Shown: piece after piece, positions 27,157 through 35,391 of the stretch | Position numbering within the stretch: the first letter of the stretch is position 1 | Layout: each line of letters opens with the position of its first letter | Assembly (NCBI GenBank): GCA_963763325.1 | Contig: CAVXOL010000020.1 | Span: 96,043 to 160,042 of the forward strand | From: JBBECJ01 sp963763325 | GTDB taxonomy: Bacteria > Chloroflexota > Chloroflexia > Thermomicrobiales > CFX8 | DNA length: 64,000 nt | Reading direction: 5' to 3' | Notes under the pieces: generated by a model | What the model saw: the letters and a program-made list of their open reading frames with translations, nothing else | Told to the model about the DNA's origin: nothing | The model's database searches: none | Translations under genes and position numbers: made by a program

Positions 27157-28319
27157 ATGACTGTTTCACTCTGGCAGGACACGGCTGCGTGGCCGGGAGA
27201 GATCGAGCACGAGCGCATCGTAGCCGACATCGCCATCGTCGGCGGTGGGATCGTCGGCGCGACGCTGGCGACGCTGCTGGCCGACGCGGGACGCGATGTC
27301 GTCGTCCTCGAATCTCGCTTCGTCGGCAGCGGCGCGAGTGGCCGCAATGCCGGTCACTGCATCGCCGGGCTTGCGCACGAACTACCACCAGGCCGTCGAG
27401 CGGCTGGGTCGCGACCGCGCGAAAGACGCTTCGCCAGCAGATGCTGGAGAACCGCGAGATGGTGCGCGGTTTCTGCGACCGGCTCAACGTCCCGTACGAG
27501 CAGCGAGGCTCGCAGTACCTCGGCATCGACGCCGCCGAGGGTGCTCAACTCCGAGCCTGCGCCGAGGCGTTCCTGGCCGATGGCTTCGAGGTCGAGTTCT
27601 CCGAGCAGGACCCGTACGACCGTGGTTTCGTCGGCCACCTCTACCAGCCAGGCGACTTCTGGCTCCAGCCCTGGCTGCTCGTGACGCGGCTGATGGCGTC
27701 GTCCGGAGCGCGAGTGCTGGAGAACTGCGAGGTTCACTCGATCGAGCAGCGCGGCGACACCGTCACGCTCCGTGGGCGAACGGCGACGGTCGAGTGCAAG
27801 CAGGCGGTCCTGGCGACAAATGCCTACTCCCGCCATCTCCACGAGTACTTCCGCGACAAGGTGTTCCCGAAGCGTGCCCAGATGTACGCGACCGAACCCA
27901 GCAGCGAGCCGCGCCTGATCGAGATGCCGACCGGTTGTGACGACGGCAACGCCTACTTCCGCCAGCTCCCCGATGGCCGTTTCCTGATCGGCGGCCACCG
28001 CGACCGCTTCGTTGACGAGGAAGTCGGCTACGGCGACGAGACCACTCCCCAGCTCCAGGCCAGCATGCAGACCTGGGTCGCCGAGCGTTTCCCCGAGATC
28101 GCGAAGCTCACCGTCACCCACCGCTGGGCCGGCATCATGGGCTTCACCGACGACGCGATGCCCCTGATCGGCCGCCTGCCAGACATGCCCAACATCGCCT
28201 TCGCCGTCGGCTTCACCGGTTCCGGCATGAGCTACGGCCCCCTCGCCGCCCGCCTGACCGCCGAGTACGTACTGGATGGCACGTATCCGGGCCTGTTTCA
28301 TGCTGACCGGCTGGGTTAG
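27157..28319 (+). CDS. DAO-family FAD oxidoreductase, tandem copy 2 (two frameshifts)
   Basis: A close paralogue of the preceding gene, starting MTVSLWQDTAAWPGEIEHER. Two +1 changes, an extra T in ggcttgcg near 27370 and an extra A in gcgaaagacg near 27423, break the frame between IAGL and RQQMLENREM. Outside that 55-bp patch all motifs match copy 1 (GGGIVGATLATLL; VGFTGSGMSYGPLAARLTAE). Removing both bases gives a protein of about 386 residues. The two copies look like a recent duplication and may be one operon. Confidence 0.85.
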
Positions 28320-28378
28320 CAATCGTCCTTTGGGAGTGGCGTGCACTACAATTGCGGTCATGGAATGGAGGTTCAAGC

Positions 28379-28831
28379 ATGGCAGCACGACATCGCGAAG
28401 ACATGAACCACGATTCTACAGGCGACGATGGCGCGGTGATTACCAAATCCACCGCTCAAGAAGGTTGGGCGCGGCTGGATCAGCAGGCTCGCGAATGCCT
28501 GGGTCTCAGTGCGGACGCGTTCTTGCAGGCGTGGTTGAACGGTCGGATTCGCATGGCGGTGATGCAGGGTCCGGACTACGTTCCCTGGCGGAAGCGGCCG
28601 ATTGTCGTTCGCGAGTCCGAGTGCGTTGAGAGCGATGACGAGATGTCATCAGGAGTAGAGCTATCCGCCGACGAGTTTGATGAGATGTACGACAAGCTGG
28701 TGCGGACGGAACTCGGCATCAGCGGGACAGAGTTCATTCGGAAGTTCAAGGCGGGCGAGTATCCTGATTGGGATCCTGAATTGGCAGACCTCGTCATGAT
28801 GATGCCGTTTGTCACCGAACAGCGCGACTAA
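28379..28831 (+). CDS. Small acidic protein with internally duplicated LG(L/I)S motif, possible antitoxin
   Basis: ATG 28379 behind GGAGG. 150 residues, acidic. Two copies of one motif: CLGLSADAFLQAWLNGRIRM (about residues 38-57) and ELGISGTEFIRKFKAGEYPD (about 115-135). Single-copy forms (LGISGEEFLRRxxAGE) are familiar from small proteins encoded beside toxin-like partners in Actinobacteria, but I cannot name a family. The next gene starts 3 bp after its stop, so the two are translationally linked. An antitoxin or accessory role is inference. Confidence 0.6.
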   Translation: MAARHREDMNHDSTGDDGAVITKSTAQEGWARLDQQARECLGLSADAFLQAWLNGRIRMAVMQGPDYVPWRKRPIVVRESECVESDDEMSSGVELSADEFDEMYDKLVRTELGISGTEFIRKFKAGEYPDWDPELADLVMMMPFVTEQRD

Positions 28832-28834
28832 TCG

Positions 28835-29338
28835 GTGGAGCGACGACGGGTTCGTGACGCGGTCGAGCAGCATCGGTCGGCTGCTCAACGCGCCATAAGT
28901 TGTGTCTCTTCGGCTACCCTTATCGTTCGGCAGGCAGCCGCCAGTGCTCCTCACGTATGGCTGGTTGTACTCAACAACGGCAGACCAGCCGCTCTCGACA
29001 ACGATGTGCTGATCAGGGTGACCTACATCATCGACACCAGTGTGGCAGTCAGTTCAGATGTCTCCATCACTGGTTACGGCTACACGGTGTCGCACAATTC
29101 ACGTGCGGAGATCGTCTCGTATCAGTGGCATCCTGACGCTCCGGAAGGTATACCGTTCCCGCACGTCCACTTCGGTCAGGCGTCAGCCCGTCCCGACTCT
29201 GTTGTCCGCCCCGGTGAGCAACACAAGGTCCACTTCCCGACCGGGTTCGTGTCGATTGAAGACGTCATTCGGCTGCTAGTCGAAGAATTCAGCGTCGGGC
29301 CGCGCCGGTCGGACTGGCGGGAAGTCCTCGGACAATAA
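28835..29338 (+). CDS. Partner protein of unknown function (HFPTGxVSxEDVIRLLxEEF family)
   Basis: GTG start at 28835. The C-terminal half is well patterned: YQWHPDAPEGIPFPHVHFGQ, then VHFPTGFVSIEDVIRLLVEE and RRSDWREVL. These His-rich and ED-V-RLL motifs recur in an uncharacterised actinobacterial family usually found beside small acidic proteins, as here (from memory). The N-terminal 35 residues look unlike the rest and may include a wrong start. The stop TAA overlaps the ATG of the following HEAT gene by one base. A toxin-like role in a two- or three-gene module is possible but unproved. Confidence 0.55.
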   Translation: MERRRVRDAVEQHRSAAQRAISCVSSATLIVRQAAASAPHVWLVVLNNGRPAALDNDVLIRVTYIIDTSVAVSSDVSITGYGYTVSHNSRAEIVSYQWHPDAPEGIPFPHVHFGQASARPDSVVRPGEQHKVHFPTGFVSIEDVIRLLVEEFSVGPRRSDWREVLGQ

Positions 29339-30732
29339 TGGACGCGACCACGACTTCAAGACAGGAGTATTCGCTGGATCAGGCAGAATTTGCTCGGACG
29401 CTGCGACTGGGACTTGGGCGTGTCGTGCTGTTTCTCCAGCAGAACGATTCGGCACCGCATCGGGACATCATTATTCGAGCCTGCCTTGATAACGATGTCT
29501 TCGACTACCCGATGAACTCTGACCGCCAGCAGTATCTCTTCGACGTTGTCTTTGCCTCGTCGGAAGGGCCGTCGATCCGACGACAACTCATCGACGCGAT
29601 GAAGTGCATCGAGGATGTCGACGACGGCTGGATGCTTGCGGCCCTCGTTCGGATGTTCGCCCAAACCGGAGATCAAGAGGCTCGCGATGCACTGATCGAG
29701 AGCATCAGGCGTGATCCGTCTGACCATCCGGGACTTGAAGAACTCGTAGAGCTTGATGGGCTGAACGGGCTCGTTCGCGTTGCCGAGTTCGTGGGCGATC
29801 GAGGATTCTCCGATCCCGAGCACTCATCCAACGAGGTGCTCGTATCGCGGTCGTTCGATCGATTCGGCGAGGAGCAGGTGTGGAACACTCTTGAATCCGC
29901 GAGTCAGACGAGCAGCCAGGTCGCACTGTTTACGTCGCTAGTACGGGAGCGACGCGAACAGTGGTCCACATCTGCTTCGACTCAACGACAAGAGCCTGAT
30001 GACATTGGATTCGATCAACTCCGCTCCCTCATTATAGGCGGAAAAGCGACGTGGTGGTTTCTCCGGAGTTGGGGTAAGTGGGCCAGTGACGGCGATGTGC
30101 TTCGTGCAGCCGAAGAGTTGCTGACGATTCAGTATGAAGAAACACGCTACCTGTCGCGATTCCTGATGATCTTTGGTTGGCGCGCATTCCCGCTGCCACA
30201 TCAGTCGTTGGTGTACATGGCTACGATTGATAATGACAAAGTTCAGAGTGCGGCGCTTGCAGCATTGACAAATGTTCGGCACCCTGATGTTCGCCAACTC
30301 GGCCTGCAGTTGACAATGTCCGACGAGCCGTGGGTGCGGGGTCGTTCGCTGGATCTCGTCAACACCGATCCCCAGCCGAACGATCACCTGCTCATGGAAG
30401 CGATGATCGTTCGTGAAACTGACGACGACGCCTTGCATTGGATCGGCATGTCAGTTCGCGATGCTGCTGAGAAGACCCGATCACGAGAATTCGCAGGCGC
30501 CTTGTTAAAGCTCTACGAGCGCAGTCCGTGCGCGATGTGTCGGACATCAGTCGTGAATTGGTTGATCGAATTTGACGCGCTGCCGAACCAGATCGCCCTC
30601 GAGTGCTTGTTCGACGCCGCCCCCGACACTCGTGAATCCGCACAAGAGTATCTAGCGCAGATAGCCCATATACCCCCTCTCCCAGAATTGGGAGAGGGGG
30701 ATGGGAGGCGATGGCCGTCTACGCGTCGTTGA
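29338..30732 (+). CDS. HEAT-repeat protein, third gene of the module
   Basis: 464 residues of helical HEAT-like repeats: DDGWMLAALVRMFAQTGDQE, VQSAALAALTNVRHPDVRQL, CRTSVVNWLIEFDALPNQIA. It overlaps the preceding gene by one base (TAATG). HEAT proteins of this kind bind other proteins and often act as immunity or adaptor proteins. The last 25 residues (from about PPLPELGEGDG) are encoded by the 30673-30700 palindrome and what follows, so the ancestral stop was probably upstream. The 3' end overlaps the convergent CoxL-like gene by 14 bp. Confidence 0.75.
   Translation: MDATTTSRQEYSLDQAEFARTLRLGLGRVVLFLQQNDSAPHRDIIIRACLDNDVFDYPMNSDRQQYLFDVVFASSEGPSIRRQLIDAMKCIEDVDDGWMLAALVRMFAQTGDQEARDALIESIRRDPSDHPGLEELVELDGLNGLVRVAEFVGDRGFSDPEHSSNEVLVSRSFDRFGEEQVWNTLESASQTSSQVALFTSLVRERREQWSTSASTQRQEPDDIGFDQLRSLIIGGKATWWFLRSWGKWASDGDVLRAAEELLTIQYEETRYLSRFLMIFGWRAFPLPHQSLVYMATIDNDKVQSAALAALTNVRHPDVRQLGLQLTMSDEPWVRGRSLDLVNTDPQPNDHLLMEAMIVRETDDDALHWIGMSVRDAAEKTRSREFAGALLKLYERSPCAMCRTSVVNWLIEFDALPNQIALECLFDAAPDTRESAQEYLAQIAHIPPLPELGEGDGRRWPSTRR
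30673..30700. terminator. Palindromic hairpin at the HEAT/CoxL convergence
   Basis: ccccctctccca and tgggagaggggg form a perfect 12-bp stem with loop gaat. It lies between two convergent genes and inside the 3' end of the HEAT frame. No T tract on either side. Confidence 0.7.
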
Positions 30733-33113
30733 GCGCAGCCCAGACCTTGCTGGCGGTTAACGGCATGTCGAGGTGGGTGATGCCGTGGGGAGCGAGCGCG
30801 TCGAGGACGGCGTTGACCACTGCTGGGGTCGAGCCGATCGTCGCGGCCTCGCCGATGCCCTTGGCGCCCATCGGGTTGAGCGGTGTTGTCGTGACCGTCC
30901 GGTGCAGTTCGAACATCGGGAAGTGCTCGGCGCGCGGGAGGGCGTAGTCCATCAGCGTCGCCGAGACGAACTGGCCGTCGGTGTCGTAGACGGCTTCCTC
31001 GTAGAGCGCCTGGCCGATGCCCTGGGCGAGGCCGCCGTGGACCTGACCTTCGACGAGGATCGGGCTGATGACGGTGCCGCAGTCATCGACCGACCAGAAC
31101 TTCGTCACCTCCACCTGGCCGGTGTCGGGGTCGATCTCGACCGTCGCCAGGTGGGTGCCGAACGGGTAGGTCTCGCCGGTCGTCGAGAAGAAGTCAGTCG
31201 TCGAGAGGCCGGCGTCGATCTCGGCCGGCAGGCCGCCCGCGTAGGCCGCCGCCGCGATCTCCTTGAAGGTCAGCGCCTGGTCGGGCGAGCCCTTGACGCG
31301 GTAGCTGCCGGACTCGCGGTCGTACTCGATGTCGCTGGCCGAGACTTCGAGCTTGTGACCAGCAATCGCCATCGCCTTCTCGCGGATCTTGACCGAAGAC
31401 GCCATGATGGCAGCGCCGCCGACCGCCATCCCGCGAGAGCCCATCGTGCCGTTGCCCTGCGGATTGCTGGCGGTGTCGCCGTGGTGGACGACGATCTCGT
31501 CGTAGTCGGCGCCGATCTCGTCGGCGATCATCTGGGCGAAGCTCGTCTCCTGCCCCTGGCCGTGTGGCGAGATGCCGGTGAAGACACTGACCGCGCCGCT
31601 TGGCTCGACGCGGATCGTGCTGCGACTCCCACGGGCCGAAGCCGCAGATCTCGACATAGGACGCCATCCCGATCCCGACGATCTTGCCGTCGGCGCGGGC
31701 CTGCTCCTGCTGCTTGCGGAGTTCGCTGTAGCCGGATACTTCGAGCGCCTTGTCGAGCGCCTTCTCGTACTCGCCGGTGTCGTAGGTGAAGCCAGCGGCG
31801 GACGCATAAGGAAAGGCGTCCGGCTGGATGAAGTTCTTGCGGCGCAGCTCGGCCGGGTCCACTCCCATCTTGTGGGCGAGGATATCGACGGCCCGTTCGA
31901 CATAATAAGCGGCTTCCGGACGGCCTGCCCCGCGGTAGGCGCCGATCGCCTGCGTGTTGGTGTAGACGGCGCTGGCCCTGAGGTCGACGTTGGGGATCGC
32001 GTAGCAGCCGGTCGACATCATCGTCGTGATCGGCGGCATGTCAAGGCCCATCGGGTAGGCCCCTGCATCGCCGATCACGTTCAGTCGCAGGCCGGTGATC
32101 GTGCCGTCCTCGGTCGCGGCCAGCTCGATCTCCGCCAGTTGGCAGCGGCCGTGGTTGGTGGCGACGAAGTTCTCCGAGCGCGATTCGACCCAGCGGACCG
32201 GCCGCCGCAGCTTCTTCGCGATCGTCGCCGCCAGCAGGTCCTCACGGTAGACGCCGATCTTGGCGCCGAAGCCGCCGCCGACCTCGGGCGCGATGACGCG
32301 GATCATCGTCTCCGGCATGCCGAGCTGGGCGGCCAGGTCACGCCGCGTCCAGTGCGGAGCCTGGGTCGATTGCCAGACGGTGAGCCCGCCGGTCAGCGGA
32401 TCGGGCGAGACGAGGGTGGCGCGCCCCTCCATCGGCAGCGGGACGACGCGCTGCGAGCGGATCCGTTGCTTGACCGTGTGCGCCGCCTCGTTGAACGCCT
32501 TGTCGGCGTCGCCGCGTGCGCGCGAGTACTCGACGCCGATGTTGTTCGGGACGCCGTCCCAGATTCGCGGCGCGCCCGGCTGGCTGCCGGCCTCGACATC
32601 GGTGACGGCCTCCAGCTCCTCATAGTCGATCTCGACCAGTTCGGCGGCGTCGCGTCCCTGTGCCTCAGATTCGGCGAGGATCGCGACGACCGGCTCTCCG
32701 GCCCAGCGCACCTTGCCGAGCGCCAGCGGCCACTGCGTCGGTGTTGGTGGCGGTCCAGACGGCTCAACCGCGTCGACCGTCCCGACCGTCTCGCCGGAGA
32801 CGCCCTCCTCACGCGGGGACGCGATCAAGTCGTCCTCGCTCATCGGCGCACCCTCACCACCGCCACCGCCCGGCAGCGGAGAGCCGAAGGCAGCGTAGTC
32901 CTCCTGAGTGTAGACCGCGATCACGCCCGATGCGGCCTTGGCGGCCGAGGTGTCGATGCTCTTGATCCTGGCGTGCGCATATGGCGAGCGCAGCAGGACG
33001 AGGTGTGCCATCCCGGTCAGTTGCAGGTCGCCGGTATAGACCGACGAGCCGGTGATCAGTCGCGGATCTTCCTTGCGGCGAACGCGTGCCCCAATCATCG
33101 CGCTGCGAACCAT
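30719..33113 (-). CDS. Form II CoxL / xanthine-dehydrogenase-type molybdopterin subunit (one frameshift)
   Basis: ATG 33111-33113 behind GGAGGGAG. About 798 residues: N-terminal Ald_Xan_dh_C-type domain (YTGDLQLTGMAHLVLLRSPY), then the Mo-binding domain with APEVGGGFGAKIGVYRED, AIGAYRGAGRPEAAYYVERA and the late GAKGIGEAATIGSTPAVVNA (catalytic Glu region). AYRGAGR is the form II loop, not the CO-dehydrogenase AYRCSFR, so the substrate is probably an aldehyde or purine-like heterocycle. An extra C at about 31622 (gagtcgCagcacg on the coding strand) breaks the frame after ICGFGPWES. The FAD and 2Fe-2S subunits are not found nearby. Confidence 0.9.
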
Positions 33114-33481
33114 CCTGCGCTCCCTCCTTGAAAATCGTCCAGTCAAGCCTGTCGATCAGTAGTACCGGCATCAGGGTTGGGACGGGCCTCTCGCCCGATA
33201 GCGTGCAGAGTACCAGCAGTTGGCGATTTGTGGGAGTCCTGATGGAACGAGCATCGTGTGCTGTGCTGTCGGACGCTATCTCAGTGCTTGGAGTCCAATC
33301 CGTCTCTCCGGTACTCCAGCATTTTTGGAGCACCATGTTGGTCAGTTTCTCAAGCGCGATTCCAAGCATGCTTCGTGGAATCATAGACAAGCGAATGGCA
33401 CTAGCGGCACGGCTATGCAGAGGCCAGCAATGGAGTGAACCCCATTTCCCGAACCAGCGGCAAAGTCAACCTGCAGCCAGT
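33114..33481. other. Spacer between CoxL and the IS element
   Basis: No gene seen. It carries the left copy (33402-33430) of the leader-like repeat that recurs at 34722-34749. CoxM/CoxS genes, usually here, are absent. Confidence 0.5.
33402..33430 (+). repeat. Left copy of the 28/29-bp repeat flanking the IS3 element
   Basis: Sequence starts tagcggcacggctatgcaga and ends ggccagcaa. It matches 34722-34749 except for ct versus g at the 12th-13th base. Both copies are preceded by a catagA-like word. It lies 51 bp outside the left IS end, so it is not a target-site duplication. In the right copy the repeat ends two bases before the ATG of a HEAT gene. Confidence 0.8.
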
Positions 33482-34687
33482 TGACCGGCTCCCCGAATCC
33501 TGGTCCATCTGAACCGTTAAAATCGACGGATCGCGGATCGGAGGAACAGGATGCGAGCATCGCGGTTTACCGAGCAGCAGATTGTCGCCGCATTGCGGCA
33601 AGTCGAGGGTGGGACCCCGGTCGTCGAGGTCTGCCGCAAGCTGGGCGTCTCCGAGCAGACCTTCTACCGTTGGAAGCGCAAGTTCGCCGGGATGGGCGTG
33701 GCCGAACTCCGTCGGCTGCGGCAGGTTGAGGACGAGAACCGTCGCCTCAAGCAGTTGGTGGCCGATCTCACCCTCGACAAGCAGATGCTCGCAGGAGGCC
33801 CTCCGAAAAAACTGGTGAAGCCGGCCCAGAAACGCGCGGTCGTGCAGTTCTTTCGGGTCGGCTATCGTGTCAGTGAGCGACGAGCCTGTCAGGTCGCGGG
33901 CGTGGCGCGCTCTAGTCACCGCTACCAAAGCCAAGCCAGAGACCAGACACCGCTCCGGCAGCGGCTGCGTGAGTTGGCAGCCGTTCGTGTTCGCTACGGC
34001 TACCGGCGCCTGCACGTGCTCTTACGGCGCGAGGGCTGGCCGATCAACCACAAACGGGTGTATCGGCTGTATCGGCAAGAAGGGCTATCGATTCGGACCA
34101 AGCACCGCAAGAAGCGCGTCAGCCTGCCGCGGGTGATTCCACCCCCAGCACAGCAGCCGAATGAACGCTGGAGCATCGACTTTCTGACCGATAGCCTGGT
34201 GGACGGCCGGCGCTTCCGGGTCATGACGATAGTGGATAACGTGAGTCGAGTGAGCCCGGCCATTCAGGTCGATACGTCGATTACCGGAGCACGGGTGGTC
34301 GAGGTGCTGACCCAGCTCAAGGAGACCGCTGGCCTGCCGCAACGCATTGCAGTGGATAATGGCCCGGAGTTCATCTCGAAGGCATTGGATGCGTGGGCGT
34401 ATCGAAACCAGGTCACGCTGGAGTTCTCTCGGCTGGGAAAACCGACGGACAATGCCTACGTCGAGTCCTTCAACGGACACTTTCGGGCCGAGTGTCTCGA
34501 TCAGCATTGGTTTGAAACGCTTGCCGAGGCGAAGGAGGTGATCGAAGCCTGGCGCGTCGAGTACAACGAGGAACGGCCCCACCGGTCGCTGCAACAGCGG
34601 ACTCCGAGAGCTGTGCTGGCCAGTTGGGAACCGCTTGAGAAGGCGGCCGACTAACCCGTCAGGTGGACCAATCTGGGGGGCAGGTCA
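33482..34687 (+). mobile_element. IS3-family insertion sequence (about 1.2 kb)
   Basis: Ends start TGACCGGCTCCCCGAAT on the left and, in reverse complement, TGACCTGCCCCCCAGAT on the right. They form imperfect terminal inverted repeats of about 30 bp, both beginning TGACC. They enclose one transposase frame. The 3-4 bp outside each end do not match (left agt, right atc), so no target duplication is evident; an old insertion or flank rearrangement could explain that. Length and organisation fit the IS407-like group. Confidence 0.8.
33551..34654 (+). CDS. IS3-family transposase, OrfA and OrfB read in one frame
   Basis: 367 residues. HTH_Tnp_1 N-terminal part (RFTEQQIVAALRQVEGGTPV, EQTFYRWKRKFAGM) with a leucine-zipper stretch, then HTH_21 and an rve integrase core with the DDE residues: WSIDFLTDSLVDG, AVDNGPEFIS, and FNGHFRAECLDQHWFETLAE. 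IS3 elements normally need a -1 frameshift at an A run between OrfA and OrfB. Here the A6 at about 33806-33811 is present, and an extra C in atgctCgcagg near 33789 already puts upstream and downstream in one frame (LAGGPPKKL instead of LQEALRKK). RBS GGAGGAACAGG. Confidence 0.9.
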   Translation: MRASRFTEQQIVAALRQVEGGTPVVEVCRKLGVSEQTFYRWKRKFAGMGVAELRRLRQVEDENRRLKQLVADLTLDKQMLAGGPPKKLVKPAQKRAVVQFFRVGYRVSERRACQVAGVARSSHRYQSQARDQTPLRQRLRELAAVRVRYGYRRLHVLLRREGWPINHKRVYRLYRQEGLSIRTKHRKKRVSLPRVIPPPAQQPNERWSIDFLTDSLVDGRRFRVMTIVDNVSRVSPAIQVDTSITGARVVEVLTQLKETAGLPQRIAVDNGPEFISKALDAWAYRNQVTLEFSRLGKPTDNAYVESFNGHFRAECLDQHWFETLAEAKEVIEAWRVEYNEERPHRSLQQRTPRAVLASWEPLEKAAD

Positions 34688-34721
34688 ATCACCTGAACGA
34701 TATGACTTTCGCATAGATGGT

Positions 34722-34749
34722 TAGCGGCACGGGATGCAGAGGCCAGCAA
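34722..34749 (+). repeat. Right copy of the 28/29-bp flanking repeat
   Basis: Starts tagcggcacgggatgcagag and ends ggccagcaa, just before the HEAT gene ATG at 34751. The AGAGG inside can serve as its ribosome site, so the repeat is the 5' leader of this gene. Confidence 0.8.
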
Positions 34750-34750
34750 C

Positions 34751-35377
34751 ATGCTCTACCCTGAACTTGCTGAACTGGATGTAAATGGGTTAGTTGAACG
34801 CTTGGTCGCTCCCTGCCCCGTGGGCGACGAATACGCGACAGCCTACTACGACGATGTCGCGATAACCCTCAGAGCGCGCGGACAGCGTGGGACAGACACA
34901 CTGTTGGAGCACCTTTCTACGTTGGATGAACTTCGTGCTGCATCGATTCTGGTCGCGTTCGCAACACCGCCCCTTGATGAGTCGATGATCCCGGTGTTTC
35001 GTGCGCATCTTGACGACGGACGGCCACGCGTGCTTCTCGAAGTCATCGATGGGCTCTGTTATCTCCGCGATTATGAAGCCCATGACCGAATAGTGGCGTT
35101 TCACGAACATGCCTCTCCGTATGTGCGCGGTGCGGTGCTCCGGTATTTGAGTCGGCTCTTCCCAGAAGAGGCATTGCCGTACCTGCGGAAGGCTCTTCGT
35201 GATCAACACTTTGTCGTGCGGGAGAGCGCCGTTGATGAGTACGACGAACTGGATGCCGTGGAGGCGCTCGATGATATCCGGCCGATGCTCAGTGATCCAC
35301 ATCCAGATGTCAGGCAAGCTGCTCATACCACAATCGAGAACTTGGAAGCGAGCCGTTTCAGGCAGCATTCCACATAG
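34751..35377 (+). CDS. HEAT-repeat protein (immunity-like)
   Basis: 208 residues, helical throughout. Repeats of the form LDELRAASILVAFATPPLDE, SPYVRGAVLRYLSRLFPEEA, HPDVRQAAHTTIENLEASRF. It has no enzymatic motif or membrane segment. A fold similar to the 29338 gene is inferred from the repeats, not from alignment. Its upstream leader repeat is shared with DNA on the far side of the IS. Protein-binding or immunity roles are typical; none can be shown here. Confidence 0.75.
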   Translation: MLYPELAELDVNGLVERLVAPCPVGDEYATAYYDDVAITLRARGQRGTDTLLEHLSTLDELRAASILVAFATPPLDESMIPVFRAHLDDGRPRVLLEVIDGLCYLRDYEAHDRIVAFHEHASPYVRGAVLRYLSRLFPEEALPYLRKALRDQHFVVRESAVDEYDELDAVEALDDIRPMLSDPHPDVRQAAHTTIENLEASRFRQHST

Positions 35378-35391
35378 GGATCATCGACCTG

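Noticed and set aside
27354..28388. 344-residue minus-strand open frame
   Set aside because: Antisense to DAO copy 2, low-complexity composition.
31572..33131. 519-residue open frame on the plus strand
   Set aside because: Shadow of the CoxL-type gene; no recognisable motifs.
33478..34691. Target-site duplication of the IS3 element
   Set aside because: Bases just outside the ends (agt and atc) do not match; the 28-bp repeats further out are too distant to be a duplication.
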